Shown here one piece after another: positions 17,772 through 27,228 of a DNA stretch of 64,000 nt. The position numbers and the translations under genes are program-made. Each line of letters opens with the position of its first letter. Within the stretch, counting starts at the first letter, position 1. The DNA comes from Pedobacter jejuensis (GTDB lineage: Bacteria; Bacteroidota; Bacteroidia; Sphingobacteriales; Sphingobacteriaceae). The stretch is taken from assembly GCF_003725795.1 (NCBI RefSeq), contig NZ_RBEE01000045.1:62001-126000 (forward strand). Reading direction: 5' to 3'. The notes under the pieces were generated by a model that was not told where the DNA came from, did no database searches, and saw nothing but the letters and a program-made list of their open reading frames with translations.

Positions 17772-18650
17772 ATGAAAGTTACCGGATTTACATTTATCAG
17801 AAATGCCGTTTCAAATGATTACCCCATTAAAGAAGCAATACTTTCGGTTTTGCCGCTGTGCGATGAATTTATAGTTGCATTGGGTAATTCTACTGATGAA
17901 ACTTCCGCCCTTGTTAAAAGCATCGACCCAAAAAAAATTAGAACCATTGATACTATATGGGACGAAAATTTAAGAGAAGGTGGACGCGTATTTGCAGCAG
18001 AAACCAATAAAGCATTGGCTGAGGTATCAAAAGATACAGATTGGTTGGTTTATATTCAAGGAGATGAAGCCATTCATGAAGATTATCTGCCATTAATTAG
18101 ACAAGAAATGGAAAAAGAGCTTCACAATGACAAAATTGAGGCATTACTTTTAAAGTATAAGCATTTTTATGGTTCTTATGATTATGTTGCAGAATCGCGT
18201 AGTTGGTACAGGCGAGAAATAAGGGTTATTAAAAACCTACCTGGAGTTAAATCTTATAAAGACGCACAAGGGTTTCGTATTTTTGATAGGAAACTTAACG
18301 TTAAACTTATTGATGCCTACGTATTTCACTATGGTTGGGTAAAGCCACCTGCTGGTTTGGTTAGAAAAGGAATAAATTTCAATTTGTATTATGATAAAAA
18401 TGCAGTACAAGTTGATGTTCCCTCAAACGCAGAGTTTGATTATGGCAATGCTGATAATTTAAAACTTTTTAAAGGCACTCATCCAAAAGTTATGTTAGAA
18501 AGAGTAAATGCATTGAATTGGAAATTCTCCTACGACCCAAGTAAGATTAAAAGCACACATTCTTTAAGAGTTAGAATTTTAAATAAGATTCAAAAATATA
18601 CTAACATTAGAATTGGAGAGTATAAAAATTATAAGATAGTAGCTAAATAA
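17772..18650 (+). CDS. Glycosyltransferase family 2 protein
   Basis: This 292-residue GT-A-fold transferase begins MKVTGFTFIRNAV, like the family of predicted GT2 enzymes that open with 'G..FIRNA'. It has FIVALGNSTDETS (nucleotide binding), LVYIQGDEAIHED (the position of the metal-binding DxD; here GDE) and a charged C-terminal tail. It is cytoplasmic and membrane-associated by family habit. It opens the surface-glycan locus and its stop is one base before the next transferase, so the two are co-translated. The sugar donor is unknown. Confidence 0.86.
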   Translation: MKVTGFTFIRNAVSNDYPIKEAILSVLPLCDEFIVALGNSTDETSALVKSIDPKKIRTIDTIWDENLREGGRVFAAETNKALAEVSKDTDWLVYIQGDEAIHEDYLPLIRQEMEKELHNDKIEALLLKYKHFYGSYDYVAESRSWYRREIRVIKNLPGVKSYKDAQGFRIFDRKLNVKLIDAYVFHYGWVKPPAGLVRKGINFNLYYDKNAVQVDVPSNAEFDYGNADNLKLFKGTHPKVMLERVNALNWKFSYDPSKIKSTHSLRVRILNKIQKYTNIRIGEYKNYKIVAK

Positions 18651-18651
18651 T

Positions 18652-19704
18652 ATGAAAATTGTTTTTGATTGTGAGCGGATGAAATATCCCTATACCGGAC
18701 TTTTTGAATATTGCCACAAACTTGCATCTGCACTTAAATCTGCAGCCTCAATAAATGATGATGTAGTGCTCTATCTTCAGCAGAAAGATCAACACTTTTT
18801 TTCACGTTCATTTGATTTCATAAATCAGAAGAGCTTTCATAAAGTTTTATTTCCAGCATTTAGTAAAGACATAAAACTATGGCATACAACACATCAAACA
18901 TCGTGGTATATGCCGCCTGGCAATCGAAAAGTTAGAAGGCTAATCACAGTTCATGATTTAAATTTTATTTATGAGGAAGAATCAGAAAAGAAAAGAGGTA
19001 GAAAATTAAAGAAGCATCAAGAACTAATAGATAAAGCAGATCATATTGTAGCGATTTCTGAATTTACCAAGCAGGATATTTTAAAATATTTGGTTGTTAA
19101 AAAACCGATTTCAGTGATTTATAACGGATGTGATTTTGAGGTTTATCCTGAATTTAACATTCCTGTTTATAAACCAACTAATTCATTTATTTTTACGATT
19201 GGCACTGTTATTCCTAAGAAAAACTTTCACACACTACCGTGTTTATTGGTTAATAATAATTTTCAATTAATCATATCTGGCAAAGAAAATGAGGATTATG
19301 TAAAGGAAATACTCGCTGAAGCAAAAAGATATGATGTTTTAGATAGGGTACACATTACAGGACCAATATCTAAAGAAGATAAATACTGGTATTATAAAAA
19401 TTGTAGCGCTTTTGCATTTCCATCACTAGCAGAGGGTTTTGGTATTCCTGTTATTGAAGCCATGAATTTTGGAAAACCTGTATTCTTATCTACATGCACC
19501 TCACTGCCGGAAATAGGTGGCGAACACGCATATTACTTTCCAAATTTTGAGCCTAACAGTATGCAAAAAGCATTTGACCAAGGCATGGAACATTACAAAA
19601 ATACACAACCAGCCGAAAAAATTAAGCAGCATGCTCAGCAATTTAGTTGGGAAACTTGCGCTAAAGCACATTGGGCGCTTTATAAATCTTTGGCAAACTC
19701 CTGA
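18652..19704 (+). CDS. Glycosyltransferase family 4 (GT-B fold)
   Basis: In this 350-residue enzyme the C-terminal half has the GT4 landmarks: GTVIPKKNFHTLP (start of the nucleotide-sugar domain), HITGPISKEDKYWYYKNC, and the E-x7-E motif in SLAEGFGIPVIEAMNFGKPV. It transfers a sugar from an NDP-sugar to a growing glycan. It begins one base after the GT2 gene. Its 3' end overlaps a convergent gene by 25 bp, so the two coding regions share sequence on opposite strands. Confidence 0.9.
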   Translation: MKIVFDCERMKYPYTGLFEYCHKLASALKSAASINDDVVLYLQQKDQHFFSRSFDFINQKSFHKVLFPAFSKDIKLWHTTHQTSWYMPPGNRKVRRLITVHDLNFIYEEESEKKRGRKLKKHQELIDKADHIVAISEFTKQDILKYLVVKKPISVIYNGCDFEVYPEFNIPVYKPTNSFIFTIGTVIPKKNFHTLPCLLVNNNFQLIISGKENEDYVKEILAEAKRYDVLDRVHITGPISKEDKYWYYKNCSAFAFPSLAEGFGIPVIEAMNFGKPVFLSTCTSLPEIGGEHAYYFPNFEPNSMQKAFDQGMEHYKNTQPAEKIKQHAQQFSWETCAKAHWALYKSLANS

Positions 19705-20876
19705 TTGAGTTTCTGCATAGAAAGCTCTTTTTTGAAGTTAATGGTTAGCATTTGATAAATAATAAAAAACCAAACCATAACACAAGGCAAAGCCTTTAGC
19801 GAATAAATCCGAATAAAATACCTCACATCTTTCGGAACAATATCAGTCGGCGATAAACTGGTTATAAGAAATGCCAAGATGAGCAGTGTAATTACAAACC
19901 AGTTCTTTTTCGGTTGAATTACAAACCAAATTGCTATTCCTACAAATGCAATAATATAAGTTGGAGATTCTGAACCAGTACTAAATATTACGGTAAAAAT
20001 TAGCGTAGAAGCCAGAAGCATTAGTCTGTATCCAACTTCCTTATACTGGTCTATCCGAATATAGGGTAAAATAAATAATGTAAGTCCACCCATTAACATA
20101 GGCCAATTAGGGATAGCTTTGTTATGTGCAACCCGCCTCACAAAGCCCATTAAAGAAATATCCTGAAAAGAATCTAAACTCGTATTGCTGTTATTCTTTT
20201 CAACCAAAGATATATACCACTCGTGATAGGTATTTAATATATATTGAGGAGATGAAAACAACATAGGTACAAAAAAGAGTAATGCCAGACAAAACAGACC
20301 GTATAAAATAAACTTTAGTTTATCCTTAGTAAAAAAGAAAAAAGCAAGCGCCACAATTCCGTACAGTTTCACCATTGTACCAAAAGCAATAAAAAATGCT
20401 GATTTAAAATTTTCTTTTCTGATAATGTAAGAGAAACTCAATAGAATGCTTCCGGTTAAGGCTACATTAAATTGATAACTAAAAAGCGAAGTTAAAGCTT
20501 CATGTGCGCATATATATGCTATAATAATTTTTGTATTTGTTTTTAAAGGTAAGCTGAAAATACCCCATAGAAGCACTAGAACATTAGCTACGTTCCATAA
20601 AACGGTTCCGGTCCAATCAGGTAGGATAGCAAATGGTGCAATAAATAAGGTAAAAGCTGGTCCGTAATGATTACAATCGAAATATGGATTTAAGGGCGAA
20701 TTAAAATACAATGGCTTTAAATCAATTAAATGCCAAAAAGTATATTTAAAAATAAGATAATTGTTAAAAGAATGATGCAGATATTGCTTTACAGCCGCTA
20801 CAACAGCTAATAAAATATACAAGCCGTAAACAATTTTTTGATTCAAAAGAAATTTGAATCTTATTCCATCTATCAT
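19680..20876 (-). CDS. GT87-like (DUF2029) polyprenyl-linked mannosyltransferase-type membrane protein
   Basis: This 398-residue protein has about ten membrane segments. The N-terminal periplasmic stretch FNSPLNPYFDCNHYGPAFTLFIAP resembles the DUF2029/GT87 family, GT-C-type enzymes that use lipid-linked sugars on the outer face of the inner membrane. It would add a sugar after flipping. The tail overlaps the GT4 gene by 25 bp (convergent). A sugar-polymerase role is an alternative, since no other Wzy-like protein is in the locus. Confidence 0.8.
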   Translation of the reverse strand: MIDGIRFKFLLNQKIVYGLYILLAVVAAVKQYLHHSFNNYLIFKYTFWHLIDLKPLYFNSPLNPYFDCNHYGPAFTLFIAPFAILPDWTGTVLWNVANVLVLLWGIFSLPLKTNTKIIIAYICAHEALTSLFSYQFNVALTGSILLSFSYIIRKENFKSAFFIAFGTMVKLYGIVALAFFFFTKDKLKFILYGLFCLALLFFVPMLFSSPQYILNTYHEWYISLVEKNNSNTSLDSFQDISLMGFVRRVAHNKAIPNWPMLMGGLTLFILPYIRIDQYKEVGYRLMLLASTLIFTVIFSTGSESPTYIIAFVGIAIWFVIQPKKNWFVITLLILAFLITSLSPTDIVPKDVRYFIRIYSLKALPCVMVWFFIIYQMLTINFKKELSMQKLNQEFAKDL

Positions 20877-21024
20877 TAGGGGTTTTTAATAAAGTGTAAA
20901 GATTCAATTAATTTTACATTTTTTAAAATTGATAATTTCATAGTTACAACTCGCGTATCTATCATAAAAATGTCCTTTCCACCGCAATCATTTAGGAGAG
21001 ATTAAAATAAGTTATCTAAATGTT

Positions 21025-21032
21025 TAGCTTTG
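21025..21032 (+). promoter_or_regulatory. Minus-7 element for the MsbA-like gene
   Basis: TAGCTTTG, a perfect TAnnTTTG, ends 18 bp before the ATG at 21051. It overlaps a TTG that would otherwise extend the reading frame, arguing for the ATG. Confidence 0.55.
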
Positions 21033-21050
21033 TTGTTTAGAGCATATTTA

Positions 21051-22886
21051 ATGAAAATATATTTCCGATTATTATCTTTCGCAAAGCCAATAGAAAAATT
21101 TGCAATCCCTTACGTTATTGCTACTTTGTTATCAATTCTTTTTGGAACGTTTAACCTTGCATTGCTTTCTCCATTATTTGAAACTTTACTAAATGCAAAT
21201 AAAGCTGTAGATAAAAGTAATAGTCTTACAAATAAAGCTGCCGAATCCATTTCTCTTTTAGGTAAATTAAGAGAATTAGTTAATGAATCCATTGCCAAAA
21301 ATTCTATTGAAACAACCTTATTATATGTATGCGTAATTATTGTTATTTCTGTGTTACTATCTAATCTATTTAGATATTTTTCGCAACGCTACATGGAAGA
21401 TTTAAGGGTTCATACGCTGCTCAATTTTAGAAAAAGAGTGTTCGATAATGTGATGAACTTACATGTTGGCTTTTTTAATAATGAGCGAAAGGGCGATATT
21501 ATTTCGAAAGTAGCTTCAGATGTTCAAGTTGTTCAATTCACGGTTACAAATACCCTACAGGTAGTTTTTAAAGAGCCTGTTACCTTAATCATTTATGTAA
21601 TTTTACTTTTTAATATTTCAGCAAAGCTTACACTTTTCTCACTTTTAGTTATCCCGGTTTCAGCTTTTATCATCAGTAAAATAGTTAAGCGTTTGAAACA
21701 ACAAGCTAAAGAATCTCATGAATCATTTGCGAAAATGATTGGCTTTTTAGATGAATCTTTAAGTGGAATCAAAATCATTAAGGCGTTTAATGCGACAGAA
21801 AGAGTAAAAGATAAATTTAATAATGAAAATATTTTTTATTCTAACTTGACTAGAAAAATGGTTAGGAGACAGCAATTAGGATCCCCTGTATCCGAATTTT
21901 TGGGAGTTTTAATGATCGCAATTATTGTCTGGTATGGCGGAAAACTAATATTGCATAATGATGAAAATGCGCTCGCTGCTTCTGATTTTATTGCATATAT
22001 CGCCATATTTTCTCAGGTTATGCGACCTGCAAAAGCTCTAACAGATTCATTTAGTGGCATTCATTCTGGAATTGCTGCCGGCGAAAGGGTATTAGAATTA
22101 ATCGACACCAAACCCGAACTGGTAAATAAAGCCGATGCACAAAAGTTAAATATTTTTAACAAGTCGTTAATTTTTGAAAATGTTGCCTTTAATTATGGTG
22201 AAAAACAAGTTTTGAGAAATATTAATCTTGAAATAAATAAAGGTGAAACCGTAGCTTTAGTTGGCCCATCAGGCGGCGGAAAAAGCACTTTAATGGATTT
22301 AATACCAAGATTTCACGACCCGAAAGCTGGTACAATCAAAATTGACGGTTTTGACTATAAAGATTTAACTGTTGAAAGCATTAGAGCGAACATGGGTACC
22401 GTTAACCAAGAATCCTTCTTATTTAACGATAGTATTTTTAATAACATCGCGTTCGCTAAACCAGATGCTACAGAAGAAGAAGTTATTGCAGCGGCTAAAA
22501 TTGCCAATGCACACGATTTTATTTTGAATACTGAAAGCGGTTATCAAACTTTTGTTGGCGATAGGGGCAACAAACTTTCTGGCGGACAAAGGCAACGTGT
22601 TTGTATTGCCAGAGCAGTTTTGGCCAACCCGCCAATTATGCTTTTAGATGAAGCTACCTCCGCTCTTGATACCGAATCTGAAAAACTGGTTCAAGATGCT
22701 TTGAACAACTTAATGAAAAACAGAACATCCATTGTTATTGCACACCGATTAAGCACCATTCAACATGCTGATAAAATTATCGTGATAGATAAAGGTGAAG
22801 TTATCGAAACTGGCAACCACCAACAATTAATTGCACAAAATGGTTTATACCGCCGCTTAATTGACATGCAGGCTTTTAATGATTAA
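21051..22886 (+). CDS. MsbA-like ABC exporter of the glycan locus
   Basis: This 611-residue half-transporter has six membrane helices (about 1-330) and an ATPase domain with Walker A GPSGGGKST near 404, LSGGQRQR, Walker B IMLLDEATSALD near 529 and IAHRLSTIQHAD. The long hydrophilic insertion after helix 1 (LLNANKAVDKSNSLTNKAAE) is typical of Bacteroidota MsbA-like proteins. In this locus it would flip a lipid-linked glycan or lipid A. The start is ATG 21051; the upstream TTG at 21030 lies inside the promoter. It abuts a convergent gene with no gap. Confidence 0.92.
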   Translation: MKIYFRLLSFAKPIEKFAIPYVIATLLSILFGTFNLALLSPLFETLLNANKAVDKSNSLTNKAAESISLLGKLRELVNESIAKNSIETTLLYVCVIIVISVLLSNLFRYFSQRYMEDLRVHTLLNFRKRVFDNVMNLHVGFFNNERKGDIISKVASDVQVVQFTVTNTLQVVFKEPVTLIIYVILLFNISAKLTLFSLLVIPVSAFIISKIVKRLKQQAKESHESFAKMIGFLDESLSGIKIIKAFNATERVKDKFNNENIFYSNLTRKMVRRQQLGSPVSEFLGVLMIAIIVWYGGKLILHNDENALAASDFIAYIAIFSQVMRPAKALTDSFSGIHSGIAAGERVLELIDTKPELVNKADAQKLNIFNKSLIFENVAFNYGEKQVLRNINLEINKGETVALVGPSGGGKSTLMDLIPRFHDPKAGTIKIDGFDYKDLTVESIRANMGTVNQESFLFNDSIFNNIAFAKPDATEEEVIAAAKIANAHDFILNTESGYQTFVGDRGNKLSGGQRQRVCIARAVLANPPIMLLDEATSALDTESEKLVQDALNNLMKNRTSIVIAHRLSTIQHADKIIVIDKGEVIETGNHQQLIAQNGLYRRLIDMQAFND

Positions 22887-24122
22887 CTATTCTGATGCAA
22901 CATAATCAATAGCTTTGCTTACCTTATCAATCACCACGTTCCAATTATAATTTTTTAACACATACTTTTTTGCATTGTTTTTGAGTAGCTCAAGGTCGGT
23001 TGATGGATTCATTAAATTATCGAGTGCTTTTGTAAAAGTTTCAGCATCTGAAAATAGATAGCCTCCTTGGCTATTCTCAATATGATCTTTTAACACTTCA
23101 CTAAAATCATTTGCAATAACAGGAATTCCTGCCATCATACTTTCTAAGGTAACTAACGAAAGACTCTCATAAAAAGAAGGAATAATCAATGCTTTGGCAT
23201 GTTGCAAACAATTAGCTTTTATCTCCTCACTTACAAATCCTTGTGGCAAAATGCTGTTGCTTACAGGAATATTCATGAATGATTGCCCGATTAGCATTAG
23301 TTTTAGGTTAGATATATCGGTTTTTTTATACTCAAGAAAATACTCAAACAGTATATCACATCCCTTCGCTGGATCTATCCTTCCAATATAAACAATATAG
23401 GGATCGCGAATACCCAAAGAATTCTCATTTTGATGTTTTACATACTCGTTTATCCCCACCCCAACCACATCGCTATAAATAGCTTCATTATGAAAGAGCT
23501 TATTTACAAAATGCTGTTCGGCCTTGGTATTATATAAAATTGCCTTTGGCAGTTTAAAAAAGGATTTAAAGTTAGGAAAATAGATAGGCGGTTCATCGTG
23601 AGCAGTTGGAATCAGTATTGATCGTTCTGGAGCAATCTGCAAACCATAAAAGGTTGGGAAGTATAAATAGGTAAAAAAAATTATCGCATCATAGTCTTGC
23701 TTATTATTGCTCAAAAAATCAATGAGCGAAGGTGAGTACGGCCCCTGCTGTTTTGCCCACTCTTTACCACTTTCCTCAGCATTATTATATTGACCAGGTA
23801 AGTTTTCAACAAAATTTAGCAAACCAAAAAACCGAAGCGTTTTTTGAAAAAAGGTTTTCTTTCTCAATTTACGCTCAATAGATTGGGTTTTCTTTTTATT
23901 TCGCTCTTGTGCTACTTCAAAACGCCTGATTTTAACCCCATTTATATTTGAAATACCTTTTTGATATTCATTTCGCCAAGTAGTGTAGTCTTTAGCACAC
24001 GAAGTAATTACTTCAAGATTAAACAAAGGATTAAGTTTTTCTGCCAGGATTCTACAATGATATTCTGCACCGCCGTTAACCTCTAAACCGTATCTTTGTA
24101 CAACAATTGCGATTTTTTTCAT
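22887..24122 (-). CDS. Glycosyltransferase family 4
   Basis: This 411-residue GT-B enzyme has an N-terminus with VQRYGLEVNGGAEYHCRILAE, the acceptor-domain pattern of hexosyltransferases. The donor domain has VYIGRIDPAKGCDILFEYF and the E-x7-E motif in PSFYESLSLVTLESMMAGIPV. It acts in the cytoplasm on a lipid-linked acceptor. The stop directly abuts the stop of the ABC exporter. It is transcribed from one half of a mirror-symmetric divergent promoter shared with the DUF5672 gene. Confidence 0.9.
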   Translation of the reverse strand: MKKIAIVVQRYGLEVNGGAEYHCRILAEKLNPLFNLEVITSCAKDYTTWRNEYQKGISNINGVKIRRFEVAQERNKKKTQSIERKLRKKTFFQKTLRFFGLLNFVENLPGQYNNAEESGKEWAKQQGPYSPSLIDFLSNNKQDYDAIIFFTYLYFPTFYGLQIAPERSILIPTAHDEPPIYFPNFKSFFKLPKAILYNTKAEQHFVNKLFHNEAIYSDVVGVGINEYVKHQNENSLGIRDPYIVYIGRIDPAKGCDILFEYFLEYKKTDISNLKLMLIGQSFMNIPVSNSILPQGFVSEEIKANCLQHAKALIIPSFYESLSLVTLESMMAGIPVIANDFSEVLKDHIENSQGGYLFSDAETFTKALDNLMNPSTDLELLKNNAKKYVLKNYNWNVVIDKVSKAIDYVASE

Positions 24123-24140
24123 AAACTGTTTCTGTAATCA

Positions 24141-24148
24141 CAAAGTTA
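24141..24148 (-). promoter_or_regulatory. Minus-7 element, left half of mirrored promoter
   Basis: The minus strand reads TAACTTTG 18 nt before the GT4 start. It forms the left arm of a perfect 11-bp inverted repeat with the divergent promoter. Confidence 0.6.
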
Positions 24149-24169
24149 TATTTAATCTATTAATTAATA

Positions 24170-24177
24170 TAACTTTG
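24170..24177 (+). promoter_or_regulatory. Minus-7 element, right half of mirrored promoter
   Basis: TAACTTTG lies 44 bp before the ATG at 24222; it is the mirror image of the element at 24141-24148. Confidence 0.6.
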
Positions 24178-24221
24178 GAATTTTATAAAAAAATTGCTGT
24201 AGATTTTATTTCAACTGAAAA

Positions 24222-25025
24222 ATGAGAAATAGCGTTACCATAGTTATACCATTGTATAAAGACTCGCTGAATGCCCTTGAAATAATTTCATTAGCTCAAT
24301 GTTTTAAAGTTCTTGGTAGTTATAATATTGTTGCAGTCAAACCTAAATCTTTGATATTAACAAATTACGATTATAAGTTTAAAGAGGTTTACAGCTTTGA
24401 TGATGACTACTTCAGCGATATTGCAGGATATAATAGGCTAATGCTTTCTCCGGTATTTTATGAACAATTTTTGGCAACTGAATTCATTTTAATTTATCAG
24501 CTGGATGCATTCATATTTAAAGATGAATTGCAAGAATGGTGTAATGCAGGCTATGATTACATCGGGGCTCCATGGCTTAGGGAAGCTGACTACCCAGATT
24601 TATTCAAAAAGATGAAGAATCAATTTATGGCTTATTTTCATACTAGATATAATTTTAAAAAGACAAATACAAATATCCCGAGCGATTTACAATTTGAAAA
24701 TAAGGTTGGAAATGGTGGCTTTTCACTAAGAAATGTAAAGAAGTTTTACCATTTATGCTTATCTGAAGCAAAACTAATTGCAGACTACACTCACCAAAAT
24801 TTCCATCGTTTTAATGAGGATGCTTTCTGGAGCGTAGAGGTAAACCGTAAATCGACGCGATTAAAAATTCCTAGCTATAAAAAAGCTGCGTACTTTGCAA
24901 TTGAAAATAATGGATATTATGGCTTAAAGCTAACTAAAGGTCGTATTCCCTTTGGTTGCCATGCGTGGGATAAAAATATCGAATTTTGGCGACCAATATT
25001 TAAAGCTGAAGGTATAGAAATTTAA
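24222..25025 (+). CDS. DUF5672-family protein, probable glycosyltransferase
   Basis: This 267-residue protein has the DUF5672 pattern: FILIYQLDAFIFKDEL with a metal-binding-like QLDAF, GYDYIGAPWL, VGNGGFSLR, NEDAFWS and a C-terminal PFGCHAW. The family has a GT-A-like layout and sits in polysaccharide loci; direct biochemical evidence is lacking as far as I know. Its last 4 bp overlap the end of the convergent GT2-like gene. Confidence 0.88.
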   Translation: MRNSVTIVIPLYKDSLNALEIISLAQCFKVLGSYNIVAVKPKSLILTNYDYKFKEVYSFDDDYFSDIAGYNRLMLSPVFYEQFLATEFILIYQLDAFIFKDELQEWCNAGYDYIGAPWLREADYPDLFKKMKNQFMAYFHTRYNFKKTNTNIPSDLQFENKVGNGGFSLRNVKKFYHLCLSEAKLIADYTHQNFHRFNEDAFWSVEVNRKSTRLKIPSYKKAAYFAIENNGYYGLKLTKGRIPFGCHAWDKNIEFWRPIFKAEGIEI

Positions 25026-25897
25026 TATCGTCCAATTATGATTTTTAAATTAAACAGTAAAAACCTAGGGAATCCCAGCACACGGTAAAGCCTACATTTC
25101 CAAAACACACCTGTTTTAGCCAATGCATTATAGTTTTCGGCTGACAGCATTTTTAATAAGGCTTTACAAGCCATTTTTTCTCCTCTTGCCACTTCTATTG
25201 CATCGAGGTTAGCAACATTTAGAGGAAGCTGCTGTTGATGTTTCAATGAAATTTGTATTGCCGATTTCAGCCAGTCTGCTGAATAGTTACCCTCAGAAAA
25301 ATGGTCTATCAGAATATCAAAGGTGACCATTACCTTATGTTTTCTAGCAACCTGAAGCGAAAAATCAATGTCGTAACCATGAAATAACGGAAGTGTATTT
25401 TCATCAAATTTATTGGCGGTAGTAATACTTTTTCTTGCACACATCCAAACACCATCAATGCATGCTACCTGCGTTAGCTGCTCATTTTCAGAATTGAAGT
25501 ATTCTTTCTTTGTTACACCTGTATTATATTTATAACGCTGTATAATATTTACTTTATTGGTTTTTGCTTCATTACCAGCAAAAGCACATCCACTTGGGGT
25601 TAGCGCCTTGTAAGTTGAACCTGCCACACCCAAAAGACCAATGGTTTCATCATGCATGATTTCGCATACTTTAGCTCCCCAATTAGACGTAAGCAGTTCT
25701 ACATCTTCATGCATAAAGCAAAGTATATTATATTTCGCTTTGGCTGCACCAGAATTATAAAGTTCACATAAACCCTTTGTCCCATCAATGTTATCGAAAC
25801 TGAACAATTCATAAGGTACGCCAATCGTATCGGCAATATTTTTTTTTACATTTTCTAACTGCAATCCATTAACAGAAGCTATTATAATTGATATCAT
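25022..25897 (-). CDS. Glycosyltransferase, StrF-like GT2
   Basis: This 291-residue protein starts MISIIIASVNGLQLENVKKNIADTIG and continues with GLCELYNSGAAKAKYNILCFMHEDVELL, the pattern of the Glyco_tranf_2_5/StrF domain (HED in place of the usual DxD). ACIDGVWMCARKS and HGYDIDFSLQ are the acceptor-side motifs. It is probably part of glycan assembly. A TAATTTTG box ends 5 bp before the ATG, so the message may be nearly leaderless. Confidence 0.85.
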   Translation of the reverse strand: MISIIIASVNGLQLENVKKNIADTIGVPYELFSFDNIDGTKGLCELYNSGAAKAKYNILCFMHEDVELLTSNWGAKVCEIMHDETIGLLGVAGSTYKALTPSGCAFAGNEAKTNKVNIIQRYKYNTGVTKKEYFNSENEQLTQVACIDGVWMCARKSITTANKFDENTLPLFHGYDIDFSLQVARKHKVMVTFDILIDHFSEGNYSADWLKSAIQISLKHQQQLPLNVANLDAIEVARGEKMACKALLKMLSAENYNALAKTGVFWKCRLYRVLGFPRFLLFNLKIIIGRY

Positions 25898-25902
25898 TCC
25901 TT

Positions 25903-25910
25903 CAAAATTA
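25903..25910 (-). promoter_or_regulatory. Minus-7 element close to the StrF-like GT start
   Basis: The minus strand reads TAATTTTG, five bases, ATG. The region is very AT-rich, so a chance match is possible. Confidence 0.3.
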
Positions 25911-25941
25911 AAATAAAAAAGTTCAGTTAAAGAAAATCAAA

Positions 25942-25949
25942 TACCTTTG
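25942..25949 (+). promoter_or_regulatory. Minus-7 element upstream of glf
   Basis: TACCTTTG is a perfect TAnnTTTG. It would give glf a leader of about 150 nt (26104 start). Confidence 0.4.
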
Positions 25950-26103
25950 TTTGATACATCAACTTACAATATGGACTTAATTCCTATTATGTATAGCATT
26001 TAGATAAAATGATTACAACTAATATTCCTTAAATACCATTTAAGAAATTTACAATAAGGGCTTACATCCCAAATACAATTAAAAGAAGAATTGACCTTTT
26101 GAA

Positions 26104-27228
26104 ATGCAGAATATCGATAATAAGCAGTATGATTATTTAATTGTTGGATCAGGACTTTTCGGGGCCACCTTCGCCCATGAGATGACTAAAGCAGGCAAAA
26201 AATGTTTAGTTATCGATAAAAGAGATCATTCAGGTGGCAACATCCATTGCAAAAAAATTGAAGATATCAATGTTCACTGGTACGGTGCACATATTTTTCA
26301 TACAAATGATAAAACACTATGGGATTATGTAAATCAATTCGCAGAGTTTAACAGATACACAAATTCTCCCATTGCAAATTATAAGCAAACATTTTATAAT
26401 TTGCCCTTCAACATGAATACTTTTTATAAGTTATGGGGAAGTAAAACACCTTCCGAGGCTAAAGCTGAGATTGCCAGACAAATTGAACATTTAAATTTAG
26501 ACGAGCCTCAAAACCTCGAAGAGCAGGCACTAAAGTTAGTCGGTACCGACATTTATGAAAAATTGATTAAGCATTACACCGAAAAGCAATGGGGTAAAAA
26601 AGCAACAGAACTACCTGCTTTTATTATTAAAAGGCTACCAATAAGATTTACTTTCGATAACAACTATTTTAATGATAAATACCAGGGTATCCCAATAGGC
26701 GGATACAATAAGATTATCGACTGTATGCTTAAAAATAGTGATGTAAAATTAGATACAGATTTTTTTGAAGACAGAGCGTTCTGGAGCAGTCAAGCAAAAA
26801 AAATCGTTTTTACAGGCAAAATAGACAACTATTTTGATTTTAAATTCGGCGAACTCGAGTATAGAAGTTTACGTTACGAGCTTGAGGTACACGATACGGA
26901 AAACTTTCAAGGTAATGCAGTAATGAACTTTACCGATGCGGAAACTCCATATACCAGAGTTTACGAACACAAACACTTTGAATTCGGCACCCAGCCTAAA
27001 ACTGTTATCACAAGAGAGTATCCTATTACCGACACTAAAAATGCCGAACCTTATTATCCCATAAATGATGAGCGGAATATGTCTGTCTTGAAGCAATATC
27101 AGCAATTGGCTGAATTAGAAAGCAATGTAATTTTCGGAGGTAGATTGGCCGAATACCGTTATTATGATATGCACCAGGTTATAGCTTCTGCATTAAAAAA
27201 AACAAAAAGTGAACTTGAAACTGAATAA
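26104..27228 (+). CDS. glf: UDP-galactopyranose mutase
   Basis: Glf interconverts UDP-galactopyranose and UDP-galactofuranose using reduced FAD. The 374-residue protein has the FAD-binding VGSGLFGATFAHE (14-26), the DKRDHSGGNIH second nucleotide-contact motif, HWYGAHIFHT, and PIGGYNKIIDCML, which surrounds substrate-binding residues. It implies that the surface glycan made by this locus contains galactofuranose. The stop is 17 bp inside the next gene, which starts with GTG. Confidence 0.96.
   Translation: MQNIDNKQYDYLIVGSGLFGATFAHEMTKAGKKCLVIDKRDHSGGNIHCKKIEDINVHWYGAHIFHTNDKTLWDYVNQFAEFNRYTNSPIANYKQTFYNLPFNMNTFYKLWGSKTPSEAKAEIARQIEHLNLDEPQNLEEQALKLVGTDIYEKLIKHYTEKQWGKKATELPAFIIKRLPIRFTFDNNYFNDKYQGIPIGGYNKIIDCMLKNSDVKLDTDFFEDRAFWSSQAKKIVFTGKIDNYFDFKFGELEYRSLRYELEVHDTENFQGNAVMNFTDAETPYTRVYEHKHFEFGTQPKTVITREYPITDTKNAEPYYPINDERNMSVLKQYQQLAELESNVIFGGRLAEYRYYDMHQVIASALKKTKSELETE

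Noticed and set aside
21030-21050. TTG start of the MsbA-like exporter
   Set aside because: The TTG is part of the TAGCTTTG -7 element; ATG 21051 fits the family.
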